DNA of 64,000 nucleotides from Prunus persica (GCF_000346465.2 NC_034015.1:14863507-14927506), one strand, 5' to 3'; positions 12,472 through 25,870 are shown, numbered from the stretch's first letter. Translations and numbers: made by a program. The notes: generated by a model from the letters alone, not told the origin.

Positions 12472-12785
12472 ATGAGGGAGGTAAAAGTGCAAACCTATAG
12501 CTGCAGAGGTAGGAATAATGGCACCAGAAATAATATTATTTTCATAAAATAAAGATCCATAAATAAGTTCACGAATACCATCAATATCTACTGGCAATCA
12601 CTTATTCTACTGGATCGGATTTCACGAAGCCTGTTCATATCATACACGACATGATCGGGTCGTCCAAGCAGATTTTAAATCAGCTCTTTCAAACCAAGAA
12701 AAAGATGTTGAAGAAGATTATACGGGATCGTACATGAAGGATTCACAACCACTGATGAAGGATTCCTCGAAAAGTTAAGGATTAG

Positions 12786-13297
12786 TAATCCTTTTTAGAA
12801 ATCGAATGGATGAGGGAGGGAGGGAGGGAGGGATAGTAATCCTCTTTAGAAATCGAATGGATAAGGGAGGGAGGAGGAGGGAGGGAGATTCTCATCAACA
12901 AGATCATTTTTTTTAATCTGCACGAGAATTTAAATTCAGAGTTACATAATCGTAATAAGTAATGACAGTGCTAACATGGTTAAATTATGAATTATAACAA
13001 TAGCTTTCTAAAAATTCCCACTTTATGATCCCCCTTAGAGAAGTAGCACAGAAATATAATTTTTTGTCAAGATATCCACATGTCTGGGAGGGAGATTCTC
13101 ATCAGCAAGATCATTCTTTTTAATATGCATGAGAATTTTAATTCAGAGTTACATAATCGTAATCAGTAATGACAGTGCAAACATGGTTAAATTATGAATT
13201 ATAACAACAACTTTCTAAAAATTCCCACTTTATGAACAAGTCCCCCCTTAGAGAAGCAACACAGAAATATAATTTTTTGTCAAGATATCCACATGTC
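12786..13297. repeat. Nested direct duplications (46-bp pair and ~205-bp pair)
   Basis: A short unit with AGAAATCGAATGGAT and GGGA repeats occurs at 12786 and 12834. A longer unit starting GGAGGGAGATTCTCATCA occurs at about 12883 and 13087. The long unit ends in CAAGATATCCACATGTC in both copies. The GGGA microsatellite probably seeded the slippage or unequal exchange. Confidence 0.9.
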
Positions 13298-14988
13298 CTA
13301 AGCAGTACATAATTAAGGGAGGGAGGGAGGGAGGGAGGAGAAGAAGCACAACAAGTAAGCTTCCTTATTAGAAGCGGAAGCGGGGATTAAGATCGTGGTG
13401 TCTTCTTCTTGCACTAGTTCAACTTCGGCTTCAACAACCATAATATTAGAGTTGAGAAGTGTTTGTGGGTGCATTTCTTTGTGTTTAAAAGCATCCACAA
13501 TTGACTCCCAAAACCACCTCATTAGATAAAATTTAGGGAGGAAGAAAACCCACCTCCAACCATGCTCCCTATCCAACTCCTAAAATAAAGAGACCTCTAG
13601 GAGCTCTTAAATCTGATGAGAGATAATGAACTCCTAGTGGCTCCCTATAATTTAATGATACCCTATTTAATGAATATTTTAAAACTTTTAATCAATATTA
13701 TATTTTTTCATAGAGATGGACCATTTATGTTAAATTAAAATATAATTCTAGCATTTATGACTCCCTAAACTAGAGAGTATGATTGAAGTTGAAATTTTAT
13801 AGAGAGCTCATAAAATAACTTTTGTGTGTTTTTAGCTAAATTTTAACTAAAAAATAGAGAACATGATTGTAGATGCTCTAACTTGAACCGGAGCATGTAA
13901 AGCTGATTGAATAAGTTACACTCCAGACCCAGATAGATAGATAGTTAGTTAATGTAAAATTTGCAAAATTCAATTAATGTAATCAATGATTAGAGAAGGA
14001 TCAATTATTTCACTTACGTTTTATTAGAGTTGAACATGGTGAGTAGGGTGTAGTTATTAAAATTACATTTATTTCACAATTCAATATATCATTTTTGATC
14101 ATTTTATATTAGAGTAAATTAGTAATTCAATAAATAATTCGGTGATAAGATGTACTGAGTTAGTTTTAAGTTTCGTCTAACAATATAACTACAAAAATAG
14201 CATCTCTCAAAGAAAAAAAGCAACAAAAATAGAAATACGCATAAATATGAACTACAGAGACGACAACAAGAATAATACTAATGGGAAAATTTTCGAACTC
14301 TTGAAAAGATCAAAGTAAAGTTTCCTAGTTTTGAAAACACATGAAATATGAACAATTGGGGAATAACAAATAGTGTGATGATTCCCTTCATACTTTATAT
14401 ACCCTGTTTCACCTATTAACCAACCATTTGCATGATATATTAGAAGAATAAACTACAAATTTTAATGCTTGTTTGAATTGATATGTAATAGTAAAATAGA
14501 GATTTTAATCTTTCCCTTGAGAAATAAAGAACGTGGAGGAGAAAATGAACAAAAATAATAATAAGAATAATTGCTATGATATGGTAACTTGTAAGCAATC
14601 AGCAACCTTGCGTTACGTTTTGGAAATTTCAATAGGCCTTAGTCAAAGCATATGTGGGAACTTTTGGCTATGCCACCTCCACCAAGCCCCTAAATTTCAA
14701 AGCAAGAATATTATACAATCATCCCATGAATAATAACGGCTGTTGACAATAATAGGTTACTGCATTTTATACCTTTTTATTTGGTGCTCCGCCTAAGGAG
14801 TGTCTCTTGGGTCCGACAGTCCGACCAACTCATCTGTGTGACTATATTTACAAGCACATATAAGATTCAAATACAGAAATCTATGTACGTGTGAGTATGG
14901 TTGGACGGATGAGTTGATCCCATGATTGGACTCAGAGAATTTTTCCCACCCGAGATTTCTTTTATTTACACTGTACTGTACCATTGAT

Positions 14989-15252
14989 GATGCTTGATGC
15001 CATTTGGGAGTCTTGAAATGCAGTGGCTCCGACTTCTGAGAGGCCTTTCAAGACAACCGCAAGTCTCAATGCCGCAAATGTATTTGTCTGTTATCTTTTT
15101 AGTTTTTATTTGCATATCCAAAATGTCTTTCTACTCACAGTTCCATTCCAATAAAGCAAAATTACGGTTTTACTTTTTAAACAATTAATCATAAGACCTT
15201 CATAACATTAAAACAAATACAATTATAAGGCAATCAAATTTTCATTTTCTAG
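14989..15252. repeat. Dispersed repeat copy 2 (paired with 8376-8638)
   Basis: Same sequence family and orientation as 8376-8638, ending in TTCATTTTCTAG. This copy keeps more CG dinucleotides, so it is closer to the undecayed state or inserted later. Confidence 0.9.
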
Positions 15253-15960
15253 GGACGGATGGGGTACCCTAACACCCCCTCCCGCCCCTAGAAATTAAAA
15301 AAAATTCCTACCAAATAGCCATGGCTCAAAGCCAACCCAGCCCTCTCCCCTCCCCACCTAAATGGCTCAGCCCACCACCCACCCCAATTTGGGTGGCTGT
15401 GTCCATGCCTAATTACACAATAAGCTGATCTGTCTTAATTATTTTAATTTTATAGGCCCTCATCCCCATTGACTAAAACAAAACAAAAAACAAAAAAGAT
15501 TTGAAACTCTTATTGGCAAATCATAAATTTCTTTGACTCACTCAAAAAATTTACATCTTCCTTACCATTTTCACAATATAGATTTTTCGTCTCTTTTTTT
15601 CCCCCTAATAAAATGAATATAGGGATCTATGCCTCCTCCAAAAGTAGCGTTTTAGTAGGGCATAAAGGAATATTATAATTACGGTAACGTCCCGATCCGG
15701 TTGACTGATTTCAGTTTCAACAGCTGCCTTGGAAGTGCGCGTAGCGTTGTACCCGTGATGTGCATATAGACCAAACCAAAACCCGTTTCACAGATAAACA
15801 ACTTGTGGCATCCATCAAACACGTAATACTCCCAAAACCCAAAATTGTTTTGATGCAAAACAGCTTCAATATTTAATAACATCTAGTCTCATTGAGCTTC
15901 AGCTTTGTAACTAGCTTTCTCCTCCTAGATTTCCATTGCTTTTGAGACTAGTCTTCTCAG

Positions 15961-16164
15961 GTCAGATTTCTTGATTGCTAAGCAAATACAGCAAATTCTT
16001 GTTAAATTTCTGTGAACCCTTTTGCTAAATTTAGTTAAAGAAGCCAAATTTGAGAGCACCCATTTATTTGGTTTTGCAGAAAGAAGCGAAATTTATTAAA
16101 TCTGTGAAAGCCCATTTGTTTGGTTTAAGTGTTTGATAATTTTGTACTTGATTTTGTATCTCAG
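15961..16164 (+). other. 5'UTR intron of the FAD synthase gene
   Basis: A donor TTCTCAG|GTCAGATT at 15960/15961 and an acceptor TGTATCTCAG at 16164 lie just 5 bp before the start ATG at 16170. A leader intron is inferred from these signals only. Confidence 0.5.
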
Positions 16165-16169
16165 GGCAG

Positions 16170-19100
16170 ATGGAGATTGACAAGGCAATCACAGAGTGTG
16201 ATGATCGAAGGCTCAAGACGAAGTACAGCAACGCTATCTATGTTATTCAGAGAACTCTTGCGCTGTACTCGTAAGTTCTTCTGTGTTCCCTTCTGGGCAT
16301 TGTTTGTTTTTGTAACTTTTCCAGCTTCTTGCATTTGTTCTAAACTGGATGCTGTGGTTTTTTGGGTCAATGCCTTCATCTTAATAGCTTAATATTGTAG
16401 GGATTAGAAAAGGAGATGGAGTTTTGAATTTTATGCTTCGGGTTGTTTAGATTTTAAGTAATATGTAGGCTGTTCAAACTGAATCAATTAGTTGTAAGCA
16501 GGACCAGCTTAACGGTGGGTTTGTTCTTTTTCATCTTCCATATAAACGAAACTGATCAAAATAATTTTTTGTTCTTATTTTTGCTACATTTTCTCAGACA
16601 TTAAATGAATTGAGCTAAAACCACTGTATCAATTACGCTGTGACAATATTTCTGCTCCTTCTCAAGTTTGCTATAATTGGTTTACTCTCCCCTGTATATA
16701 TTTCATTTTGAACTCAATGCAGTTACTGAAGTGTTGTTTCTGATTTTTAACATGTTTAGGTTTGCATCATGTAATGCTCTTACTGCGAGGTGCTTTAAAC
16801 CTAAAATATAGTAAAAGACAAAATCAAATTGGTTGGTTAGTTGATTCCTGATACTGTCTTGATTGGCAAATACTTGGATATTGATGTGTGGAAGTATCTT
16901 GTAAAATACTTATTTGAATCTGAGTGATGGATTTGAATCCCAGTTAACGGTACTCTGCTTTTACTTGTCGGTACTTGTCCAGTTTGTCGCTATCCCTTTA
17001 AGATTCTTTAGATGTATACACCACGTGTTGATGGCAATCTGGGCACTATGAGCCAGAGGCTTGCAAATTTCTTTATGGATTTTGCATATATCTCATTCTT
17101 ATCTGGAAAGATATTCCTACCAAAAGGTCTTAAATTACACCACCCTTGAATTTTTGTTTGTGCAAAATACTCTTTCCTAGCTTGACGACAAACATTAATT
17201 TAAAGACCATTAGATGTTTCATTATTACATACAAGATGGTTCAAATGAAACATTGTGGGAGAATAATAATATAATAAATCAAATAAGTAAATGCACTTGA
17301 GGTGCTCCGGCTCTCTTGATACCTTAGAGTTTGGAATTTCACATTCGAACTCTGCTGTTGAAACATCGAGATTTGACTAGTCATGCTCCTTAGTCTGCAT
17401 GCAAGTACTAAATTGTTTTCATCAACAGAATTGAGGAGGTCGCCTTCAGCTTTAATGGGGGAAAGGATTCAACTGTAAGTTTTTAAGTGATTTTTCGTGG
17501 CTTATCTATCAGTTACCTTCTGTGTCATTGATAAATAGTAATAACTTCGTTCTGTAGGTTTTGCTGCACCTACTTAGGGCTGGCTACTTTTTGCATAAGG
17601 GGGAGAAAAGCTGTTCTAATGGTGATGTAAAAGACTTTCCAATCCGAACAATATATTTTGAGTCCCCATCTGCTTTCCCCGAGATCAACTCTTTTACTTA
17701 TGATACGGCCACTACGTGAGAGATGCTCCCCTTCTTACCTTTTTTTCCCTTTTTGTTTATTTCTGTCTTTAAATGTCATTGTATGATCATAAAATTTCTA
17801 GTTTTAGCAAGATTATAGGAATGCTTTTGTTTAAATTTATTAACTTTTAAGCCTATGAAATGTTGTAGCCTTCAATTGACATTCTTATTTAAGCAGCTAT
17901 GGTTTGCAACTGGATATCATTCGCTCAGATTTCAAGTCTGGCTTGGAGGCTTTACTTAATGCGAAACCAATCAAAGCTATTTTCCTTGGTGTCCGTATGG
18001 GTGATCCTACTGCGGTACTTTGATTTTCTATATCGGCAAAGTCACAATCATATCGTAGACATATCTCTGGCTATCAGATTATCTTCCAGAGTTTTGTGAC
18101 AAAGATGTCTAAACTTTTGTGATATTTACAATCTTGTAGGTTGGTCAAGAACAGTTCTCTCCTAGTTCACTTGGATGGCCACCTTTCATGAGGGTGAATC
18201 CTATATTGGATTGGTCATACAGGTATTCATTTACCATATGCTCTGTCCTCTATTTTCTTTATTTTTGGCAAATGGTAAGGGCTGTTAGAGAAAAAGTTCA
18301 TTTCTACTCGAAAAGTGCATTTCTGTCGTTTTCAATATGGCTGGAGGAATCGTCATCTCTTCACAACAATCAGAATGGGGCTTTAAAAGTGTTTCTAATA
18401 CCATATATCTGTCAAATTCCTTCAGCTTCTGAGCGCATCATACCTAACTTTTTGCCTAAATTCCATGCTAAGATTGATCCTTTTGCACTGGACTAATTTG
18501 TTTCATTTTTATATCTCCATGAATGTTTATGCTGATTGTAATGTAGAGGAAATGGTTGTTATCCACTTAATCTGAACTTTCGAGGGGTTTGACTTCCATG
18601 TATTTCATTGCAGAGATGTGTGGGCTTTTCTCTTAACTTGCAAAGTTCCATACTGCAGTCTATATGATCAAGGGTAATACTTTCTCTATGTGGCTTGAAC
18701 TGTTGCTTTGGTTCTTGGCTTTTCTCAGTGCTCACAAGACTTTTGAGTGTTACAAGTTGGTTATTGATGCAGATATTGTCACATGTCATTTGATTTCACT
18801 CTTCTGTTATACTCGTTTAGTCATGTTCGGCTAATTGGTTTCTGTTATTTTCTTCGTTCTCACAGTTACACTTCCATTGGAAGCATCTATGACACAGTTC
18901 CAAATGCATTATTGTGCATTAACAATTCCTCCGGCAGCAAAGAAGTATTTAGACCTGCATATTTGCTTTCTGATGGAAGATTAGAGAGAGCTGGGAGAGT
19001 TAAAAAACTTCCTTCATCAGTTAGTGGGCATAACCCTGCTGTTATCAATGGCCTTGACAATATGGACTTGCATAATAGAAGCCTACTCACGGCCTCAGCC

Positions 19101-21841
19101 ATTGCTGTGGGAGATGAGATTTTGTAAGTCGTTGTTGGTATTACTTACTTTTATTGCAATCAATATCCATAATTGTATTGTTTTGAGTGTAATGGTCCTG
19201 TATACATTGGATGTGCCATGATATCAATGATGAGTGATTACTCGTTTAAATTTCAGGTCTTTTTTTAGACTTTCAATAGAAACCATTTATTCAACTCTTG
19301 ATCTTCTTTTGTATTTAGTAACCTTCATCTAGAAGAAAAAAAGGGTCTTTCTTCTTGAAGAAAATGGGGGCCAGGGTGGTTTAGTTTCATTAGCCAGCCA
19401 TTTAGGTTTTGTCCTTTCTTTTTGGTGCTTTTGTTCAATATCTAAAGATTTATTGTTTTTTGTTGTATTTTTCCTGGATTCATGATTCTGACGTGTAAAT
19501 ATCTTTCATTATCTCGTGGTTTAAGGCTAAACAATCACTAATTGTTTCAAAATTATGGTTATACCCTTGCGAAATTGGATTTTAGCACTTCGAGTTAACT
19601 TTTGTAGTGATCAAGCAGCGTTACATGATCATTTTTTTTCTTTTATTTTTAATTATCACATATGCAAAAAGAAAACAGAAACAGTCAGTAGTGTAGGGGA
19701 CTGACATAGTATCAGGTAACTTCAAAAAATAAAGGACAAGAAAGTGTTGTGGAATGAAATGAGCTTCAAATGTTGTAGCCTTTAGTTCTCAACCCAGTGT
19801 TATTAGTAATAACTTATTACTGAAGTTTATTGTTTTCTTTGTATCTGTTTGATAGCTCAGGTTTGGCACTGTTGAGGATCAAATAGGGCCTTCATTGTGT
19901 AGAAAGCTCCATTCTTTTGGCTGGTTGGTATCACAAACTGCTGTTGTTCGGAATGATGTGAGTTACTGTTGCAGAATTAATTTAGTTAAACCACAATTTG
20001 GCCTAGTTACAATGTACCTATTTGCCAACTTATGTCACTGCAATGATGGATGTGCAGTTACTTATGGAACTTGAAACATGCATTTACTCACATCACCTTA
20101 CTGTTTCATCTTCTATGACATTCTTTTGGTAACCAACAGATAGATTCTGTGGCTGAAGAAGTCGAGCGACGACAATCAACTGATGATATGGTAATCATTA
20201 CAATCTGTTTGAGAGTTATTTAGGTGGTTTCTTAGTGATGAAATGAATGAGGGATTTGCCTTTCTTGGTTTTTATTCTTTATGCAATTTTACTTTTCATG
20301 ACTGTAGGTATTTATATATGGAGGGGTAGGCCCACTGCACTCAGATGTCACTACGGCAGGTGTTGCAAAGGCTTTTGGGGTTCGTCTGGTACGTTTGTTT
20401 TTGTTGAACTTTCTCAATCACAAAACAGTGATATTTCATTGAATCTAGTAGTCTTTCATTTTGGGAAAAAAGGAAAATCTCTATTAACCCTGCAACCTCA
20501 GGGACTTGTAAAATGGTGTTCATAGGAAGATCATTGAGGTGTCCTAATTCGTGCCAGTTTTCTAGTTGTCCTCAAAGTCTCTAACTGATCAAGGTTGGTC
20601 AATTTTCATTAATTTAGGCTCCTGATGAAGAATTTGAAGAATATCTGAGGCATCTTATAGGTGATCAATGCACTGGTGACCGGAATGAGGTACTTAGATG
20701 TCGAGAAATTTCTCAGATAGCATATGGTCTCGTTGTGTTTTTTTTTTTTCATCTCCTGGTGGTTACTTTCCGCGTACTGTGTTCCCGTAAATTTTTTTAT
20801 TTTGCATATCTTACTGTGCCAGAGTCTTCACGGCATGAATTTAATCTTGTTCTTGTTTTTTTTTCCTTCTCAGATGGCTCTGTTGCCTGAAGGTATTACT
20901 GAGTTGTTGCATCATGAAAAGCTGATTGTCCCCTTGGTATGTATTTGGAAGGTCACATATGATAGTTTTGTTTTTTGTATCTCTGGTCAGCTAGAATTTA
21001 TGATACTGTACTGAAGCTTCCACTGTCAAAAACTGCTTAAATGTCTTTCTCTTGGCCAATTTCTGTGCATAGATATCTTTCAATCGATAAAGTGCTAATC
21101 TTATATAGCATGGCATCTAATGATCGTCTCTTGCAGATTAAGTGTAAAAATGTAATAATCCTTACTGCAACAAATGCCTTGGAGCTGGATGAGGAGTGGA
21201 ACTGTCTAATTGAACTAATGACATCCGATGATGTGCTACTAATGATGCAATCATTTGTATCTAAGCATTTGACAACAAATCTTACAGATGTATGTAATTC
21301 TGTCTTCCATGATATTGTCAATATATTAAGTCTTGAAATTTTGAGTGTGTACACACACACACACACATTGATATGTTGGGTAATGTTGTTTCCAGAAGTC
21401 TCTCCATATTATTTGCTAAGTGTTAATCTGAACCACACATTTAAAGAATGAGCCACCTGATCAATGCAGGTAGAAATTGCTCGACCTCTGTCAAAACTTT
21501 GCCTTGAATTTCCAGACCTTTACATTGGTAAGTGCCTTTTGAAAACTGTACATTCCTCGGAGAATGTGATATCTAGTATCTTATTTCAATTTTGATCTTC
21601 ATGTGAAATATCAAGGTTGTCATCGCAAATCCAGAAAGGAGCCTCTTGTACTTTATTTCAAGGGCAAGGTACAAGAACATTTCCCAAGTTCCAAATATGC
21701 AATTAAGTTATGCAAGTTGTTCTACTGAATTTAACCCTTTGAGAACTTTGGTTGCAGGACCAAGATCGAATTGAATCAGCTGTAGAAGCATTGAACAAGA
21801 AGTTCTGTCCGGGGGCTTTCGTTGAAATCAACTCCAGTTAA
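16170..21841 (+). CDS. FAD synthase (PAPS-reductase fold plus MoaB/CinA-type domain)
   Basis: Sixteen exons: 16170-16270, 17429-17474, 17558-17715, 17897-18014, 18140-18222, 18614-18673, 18866-19123, 19861-19957, 20140-20190, 20308-20388, 20618-20689, 20874-20936, 21137-21289, 21480-21537, 21616-21668 and 21758-21841. They total 1536 nt and 511 aa, all GT-AG. Residues ~35-200 form the PAPS reductase/FAD synthetase fold, with the PP-loop SFNGGKDSTVL at 41-51 and RVNPILDWSYRDVWAFL for substrate binding. The C-terminal half is a MoCF-biosynthesis-like domain beginning ASAIAVGDEI (~268), with GGVGPLHSDVTTAGVAKAFG at ~329-348. The family adenylates FMN to FAD with ATP. The order (synthase first, MoaB-like second) is the plant arrangement and the reverse of human FLAD1. 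No transit peptide is obvious (MEIDKAITECDDRR), suggesting the cytosol. It matches Arabidopsis At5g03430 from memory. Confidence 0.9.
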
Positions 21842-22905
21842 TGGCAGCATTGTTCAAGTGGTCTTCTCATGCTTCAAATTGCTGAGTTATTCCACACTTG
21901 AACCGGCCTCTCTTATATGAAAATGTTGATGGAACAAGAGGAAATCCTCCCCATGTATTTGTTGGATGGAACAAGGAGATCATTGCAATGGAATTTTAAA
22001 GGGGAGAGAGATGAGGAAAGAAACTGGGCAAAGCCCCCTATAATTGGAGGGAAATGTTAAGAATTACGTTATTATGAACAACTAGGTTAAATACAAATGT
22101 ACTTTGCACTAGATGGAATCTCACAGTTCACTACCATCACAATACTATTCCATGTGATAAACTGGATGGTTCTTTTAAACTATTCAGTTTTATCTTGATT
22201 AATAACACAAATCCAATGAAAAACTGATGGATTAAGGTTGACCATTACTTGACGCGATTCTAAATTGATTTATCATGTTACATGTATGAACTTTTGTAGA
22301 ATGTGATTTGTTTAGATTGAAGATTAGAGGGACTCTAGGCTTAAGTTGTTGGTTTATGAAATGTGACTAAGTTCAACGTTTATGAAATGTGAGTCAATCA
22401 GAACATGATATGATTAGTAAACAAGTTATGTGGTAGGTCAAATCACAATTAACATAATTATATGGTTTTTTTTTTTGTCATACATAATTATATGGTTAGG
22501 ATTGATATAGTCGACACTCAAGTCCCTTTTTTAGTCCCAATATTTCCTCTTCATTCTTGTTAATATTCATTTTTTCATTTATGAAATTTGAATTGGTGAC
22601 CTCTTTAAACAAAATGAAAATTGGATGATGCTAGACTAAATGGTCAGTAACATTATAGTTCTGAACTTGCAAAAATCAAAATCAACCATGGTTGCATCCA
22701 AGATGACGCTTATGGTTGTTGACTTCATGCCATGGCCATTTGGCCATGTGAGACCACACGACGGGGAGAAATAGGAGGGAAGAAATGAGTCAAAGGACCT
22801 TTCGTCGTTTAAAACATTCCCTTCTAAAACGACATCTCTTAAAATGTCGAATGTTAAATCAATTTTTAAAGCCTCAACCTTTTGGTCTTTGAGAGAGAGA
22901 GAGAA
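21842..22905. other. 3'UTR and intergenic spacer
   Basis: Sequence after the FAD synthase stop, then the presumed promoter of the thioredoxin-like gene. No further coding signal. A GA-rich tract (22890-22905) immediately precedes the next ATG. Confidence 0.6.
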
Positions 22906-23606
22906 ATGGACGGAGGAGGAGGGGCTGGTTGGAGTGGCGACGAAGCCGACACCACCAAGAAGGGATTAGCGGGCACGGGCTTGGAATTACCAGAGAATCG
23001 CCATGGAAACCTAAAAAGTGCTTCCAGCGACCAAAACCTCAAAGACCTCCTTCTCCAAATCAAGTCCTGCAAATCCCCTGTAAGCACTCAAATCACCAAT
23101 AACCCGCATTTCAGTTTTCTATTTTGTGCTCCTATTTTCCTTTGCAAGTTGCAACCCATCAAACCCTTATCTGGGTTCTTGTTTGTGTCTATGGTTGTAA
23201 TCGTTTTGGGTTTTGTTTATCTTTTCAACTCCTTGCAGGCTGTTATCAACTATGGCGCATCTTGGTATGTCTCATTCTCCGGCTATTTTTTACAACTTTG
23301 TGCACATTCATTTTGAGCTCAAGGTGTTTGATGTTTAGCTTCAATGACAAATTGAGTGAATTGCTTATTTTTGGTCTTATTTTCAGGTGCCGTGTGTGTA
23401 GCCAAATCCTTCCTGCATTCTGCCAGCTGAGTAATAGTTTTCCAAAGCTCTCCTTCATCTATGCAGACATTGATGAATGCCCTGAAACTACTCAGCACAT
23501 TCGGTACACGCCGACCTTCCATTTTTACCGGGAGGGTGAACGGGTGGATGAGATGTTTGGTGCTGGAGAAGAGCGGCTTCATGATCGGTTGTGGTTGCAC
23601 TCCTGA
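22906..23606 (+). CDS. Thioredoxin-like 3-3 type protein with WCRVC motif
   Basis: Three exons, 22906-23079, 23239-23264 (a 26-nt micro-exon) and 23387-23606, sum to 420 nt and 139 aa. Residues 1-58 are a Gly/Ser/Asp-rich extension with LKDLLLQIKSCKSP. The thioredoxin fold starts at AVINYGASW, runs through the redox site WCRVC, then FYADIDE-like FIYADIDECPETTQHIRYTP (with the conserved cis-Pro) and ends RLHDRLWLHS. This matches plant thioredoxin-like 3-3 (Arabidopsis At3g53220), a small, poorly characterised, probably cytosolic family. The central residue pair is Arg-Val rather than the Gly-Pro of classical thioredoxins. The ATG at 22906 is the first in frame after the GA-rich leader. It is convergent with the SAM synthase gene downstream. 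Confidence 0.88.
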
Positions 23607-24122
23607 ACTGTTTGTTTCAAACAATTATTCAGCTGTGGCTGTGGGTGTAGTTTGCACCCAAAATCTGTATGGCTTTGTATAATTTGTGCCCAAGCTATTA
23701 CTCAAGTTGTTGAATTTCTTGCGATGAGCCTACAATCATGCAATTACTAGATTTTGATTGTTCACGATGAGCTTCAACGTTGAGATATAAAAAGACAATC
23801 TGATAAATTTCACAAATTGGTCAATCAGGTCCAATGCCAGAACCCTCAACAATCAAGTAGCTGGGTAATGGGAAAAGTAAGAAAAATGGAAACATGAAAA
23901 ATGACAGAAACGATAAAAGACAAGGCAACAAATACTACAGGCTCCTCCTAAGTTTGCTACTATCTCAACTTTAAAGCACACATCTCCTACCCTCAACTCT
24001 AATTCGAGCCTTGAAAATGTAGACCTCAACATCAGACGTGTGCATTGAAGTTTCTTTATTCTTCTCTAACAAGGTGAATAATGGCGGCGACGGTAGCCAT
24101 TTGCAAAAACTAGCTCACTTTC

Positions 24123-25295
24123 TCAGACCTTTGGCTTGAGGATCTTTACGGTCTCCCAAGTGAAATCTGGATCATCACGGCCAAAATGACCATAAGCAGC
24201 AGTCTTTTGATACCTGAAGTTGCCTCCTCTTTTCAAATCAAGGTTGTTGGCAATCATTCCGGGCCTAAAGTCAAAATTCTCCTTGATGAGAACCAATATC
24301 TCCTTGTCTGGAATTTTTCCGGTTTTGTAGGTATCCACAAAAACTGATAGGGGTTCTGGGACGCCGATCGCATAAGAAACCTGCACAATACAGCGCCGAG
24401 CAAGCCCTGATGCGACAACACTCTTTGCTGCCTGCCTTACAATGTATGCACCACTCCGGTCCACCTTGGTTGGATCTTTCCCTGAGAAAGCACCACCACC
24501 ATGAGCACCCCAACCACCATAGGTGTCAATGATAATCTTCCTGCCCGTAAGCCCAGCATCTCCATGGGGTCCTCCAATGACAAATCTACCCGAAGGATTG
24601 AGGTGATAAATAGTTTTGTCATCAATGAATTGGGCTGGGACGACAGGTTTGATCACATGTTCCTTCAAATCACTAGCGATCTGCTCATTTTTGACAGTCT
24701 CATCGTGTTGGGTTGAGATGAGGATGGTGTGCACCCGAATCGGGACCATGGCCCCGTTATCATTCCGGTACTCAACAGTCACTTGGGTCTTACCATCAGG
24801 CCTAAGCCATGGGACCGTTTTGTTCTTTCTGACCTCAGTAAGCCTGGCACCAATCTTGGTGGCAAGGACATGAGTTAATGGCATGAGCTCAGGTGTTTCA
24901 TCTGTGGCGTAACCAAACATGTGGCCTTGGTCACCAGCTCCAATTTCCTCAGGCTTCTTGGTGAGGTGGCCATGAACTCCCTCTGCAATTTCAGGGCTTT
25001 GCTTCTCAATATTGACAAGGACCTTGCAGTTGTCAGCATCAAGGCCTACATCAGCTGATGTAAACCCAATTCCCCTGCAAGTGTCTCGAACTATTTTCTC
25101 ATAATCTACCTTAGCCTGGGTTGTGATCTCACCAAAGACCATGACCATGTTGGTTTTTGTACACGTCTCGCAGGCAACTTTGCTCTCGGGGTCTTGTTCC
25201 AAGCAAGCGTCGAGAACGGCATCCGAGACTTGGTCACAGAGCTTGTCAGGGTGACCCTCATTGACAGATTCAGAAGTGAAGAGGAAGGTGTCCAT
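24123..25295 (-). CDS. S-adenosylmethionine synthase (methionine adenosyltransferase)
   Basis: A single uninterrupted exon of 390 codons plus stop, typical of plant SAMS. It begins [18 protein letters not shown]; a frame-extending ATG seven codons upstream (25316) lies in the leader intron side and is not used in the family. Signatures are [13 protein letters not shown] (ATP and methionine binding), the loop [16 protein letters not shown] (~118-133) and the glycine-rich [19 protein letters not shown] (~270-290). It makes S-adenosylmethionine from ATP and methionine, supplying methylation, ethylene and polyamine synthesis. It is cytosolic or nuclear, acting as a homo-oligomer. The C terminus ends ILKPKV. 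The lack of coding introns with a large leader intron is the usual plant SAMS gene structure. Confidence 0.97.
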   Translation of the reverse strand: MDTFLFTSESVNEGHPDKLCDQVSDAVLDACLEQDPESKVACETCTKTNMVMVFGEITTQAKVDYEKIVRDTCRGIGFTSADVGLDADNCKVLVNIEKQSPEIAEGVHGHLTKKPEEIGAGDQGHMFGYATDETPELMPLTHVLATKIGARLTEVRKNKTVPWLRPDGKTQVTVEYRNDNGAMVPIRVHTILISTQHDETVKNEQIASDLKEHVIKPVVPAQFIDDKTIYHLNPSGRFVIGGPHGDAGLTGRKIIIDTYGGWGAHGGGAFSGKDPTKVDRSGAYIVRQAAKSVVASGLARRCIVQVSYAIGVPEPLSVFVDTYKTGKIPDKEILVLIKENFDFRPGMIANNLDLKRGGNFRYQKTAAYGHFGRDDPDFTWETVKILKPKV

Positions 25296-25302
25296 CTCTA
25301 AA

Positions 25303-25870
25303 CTGATCAAGACCAAAAGATTATGTGTTAATTCTCCAATTTGACATTAAAATATTGAAATCTCAGCAACAGAGAAGCACATGTAATGTCTAAACAATTC
25401 CCATCATACTCAATCTCATTGCCTGTTAAATCATGCACAATATCTAACTGATGATATGAGAATTTAGATTTCAACAAAATCTAGAGTTTGATGAACAGAA
25501 TTATCAACAGATATCGGCAACAAATCAAGGCAAACAAAAAAATTGTGACCATAAATCTAAGATCTAATTAAACAGCAGAATTCTTGATAAGATCTAACAA
25601 CGAAAATGAGAGATCATGCAGCTACAAAACCATAACACCAAATCCTCAAAGCATTAAACAGAGAAATCAAAACGTTACGTACACATTCCAAAGAATGCAA
25701 TGAATGAATTGGATCTAAACAAACAGATGGTATGCTAACAAAAAAGCACATATCAATTAGCCCTATATTGTCTAAAGCAATTGCGAAATATGAGATCAAG
25801 ATCCAATGGACATTTTCGAAACCAAGTTAGATGCAGTAAGGAAATGAGACAAGAAAAAAGAAGAACGAAC
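25303..25870 (-). other. 5'UTR intron of the SAM synthase gene
   Basis: On the minus strand the donor CTCTCAG|GTTCGTTC sits at 25871/25870. The acceptor TTGATCAG|TTTAGAG sits at 25303/25302, eight bases before the ATG. The 568-nt T-rich interval has no coding signal. Leader introns are common in SAMS genes and often raise expression; that effect is inferred here. Confidence 0.75.

Larger units (their letters stand above)
12000..15950. other. Repeat-rich intergenic region without an intact gene
   Basis: Holds two sets of direct duplications (12121-12471 and 12786-13297), GGGA-rich microsatellites (12814-12832, 13316-13340), the second copy of the 263-bp block (14989-15252) and a C-rich non-coding stretch (15260-15400). 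The longest minus-strand frame (13313-13576) spans the GGGA repeat and shows no recognisable domain. No gene is supported. Confidence 0.6.

Noticed and set aside
13313..13576. An 87-codon minus-strand frame
   Set aside because: Spans a GGGA microsatellite, has no recognised domain and sits in duplicated non-coding sequence.
24271..24873. Several open frames on both strands within the SAM synthase gene
   Set aside because: Shadow frames of a highly conserved coding exon.
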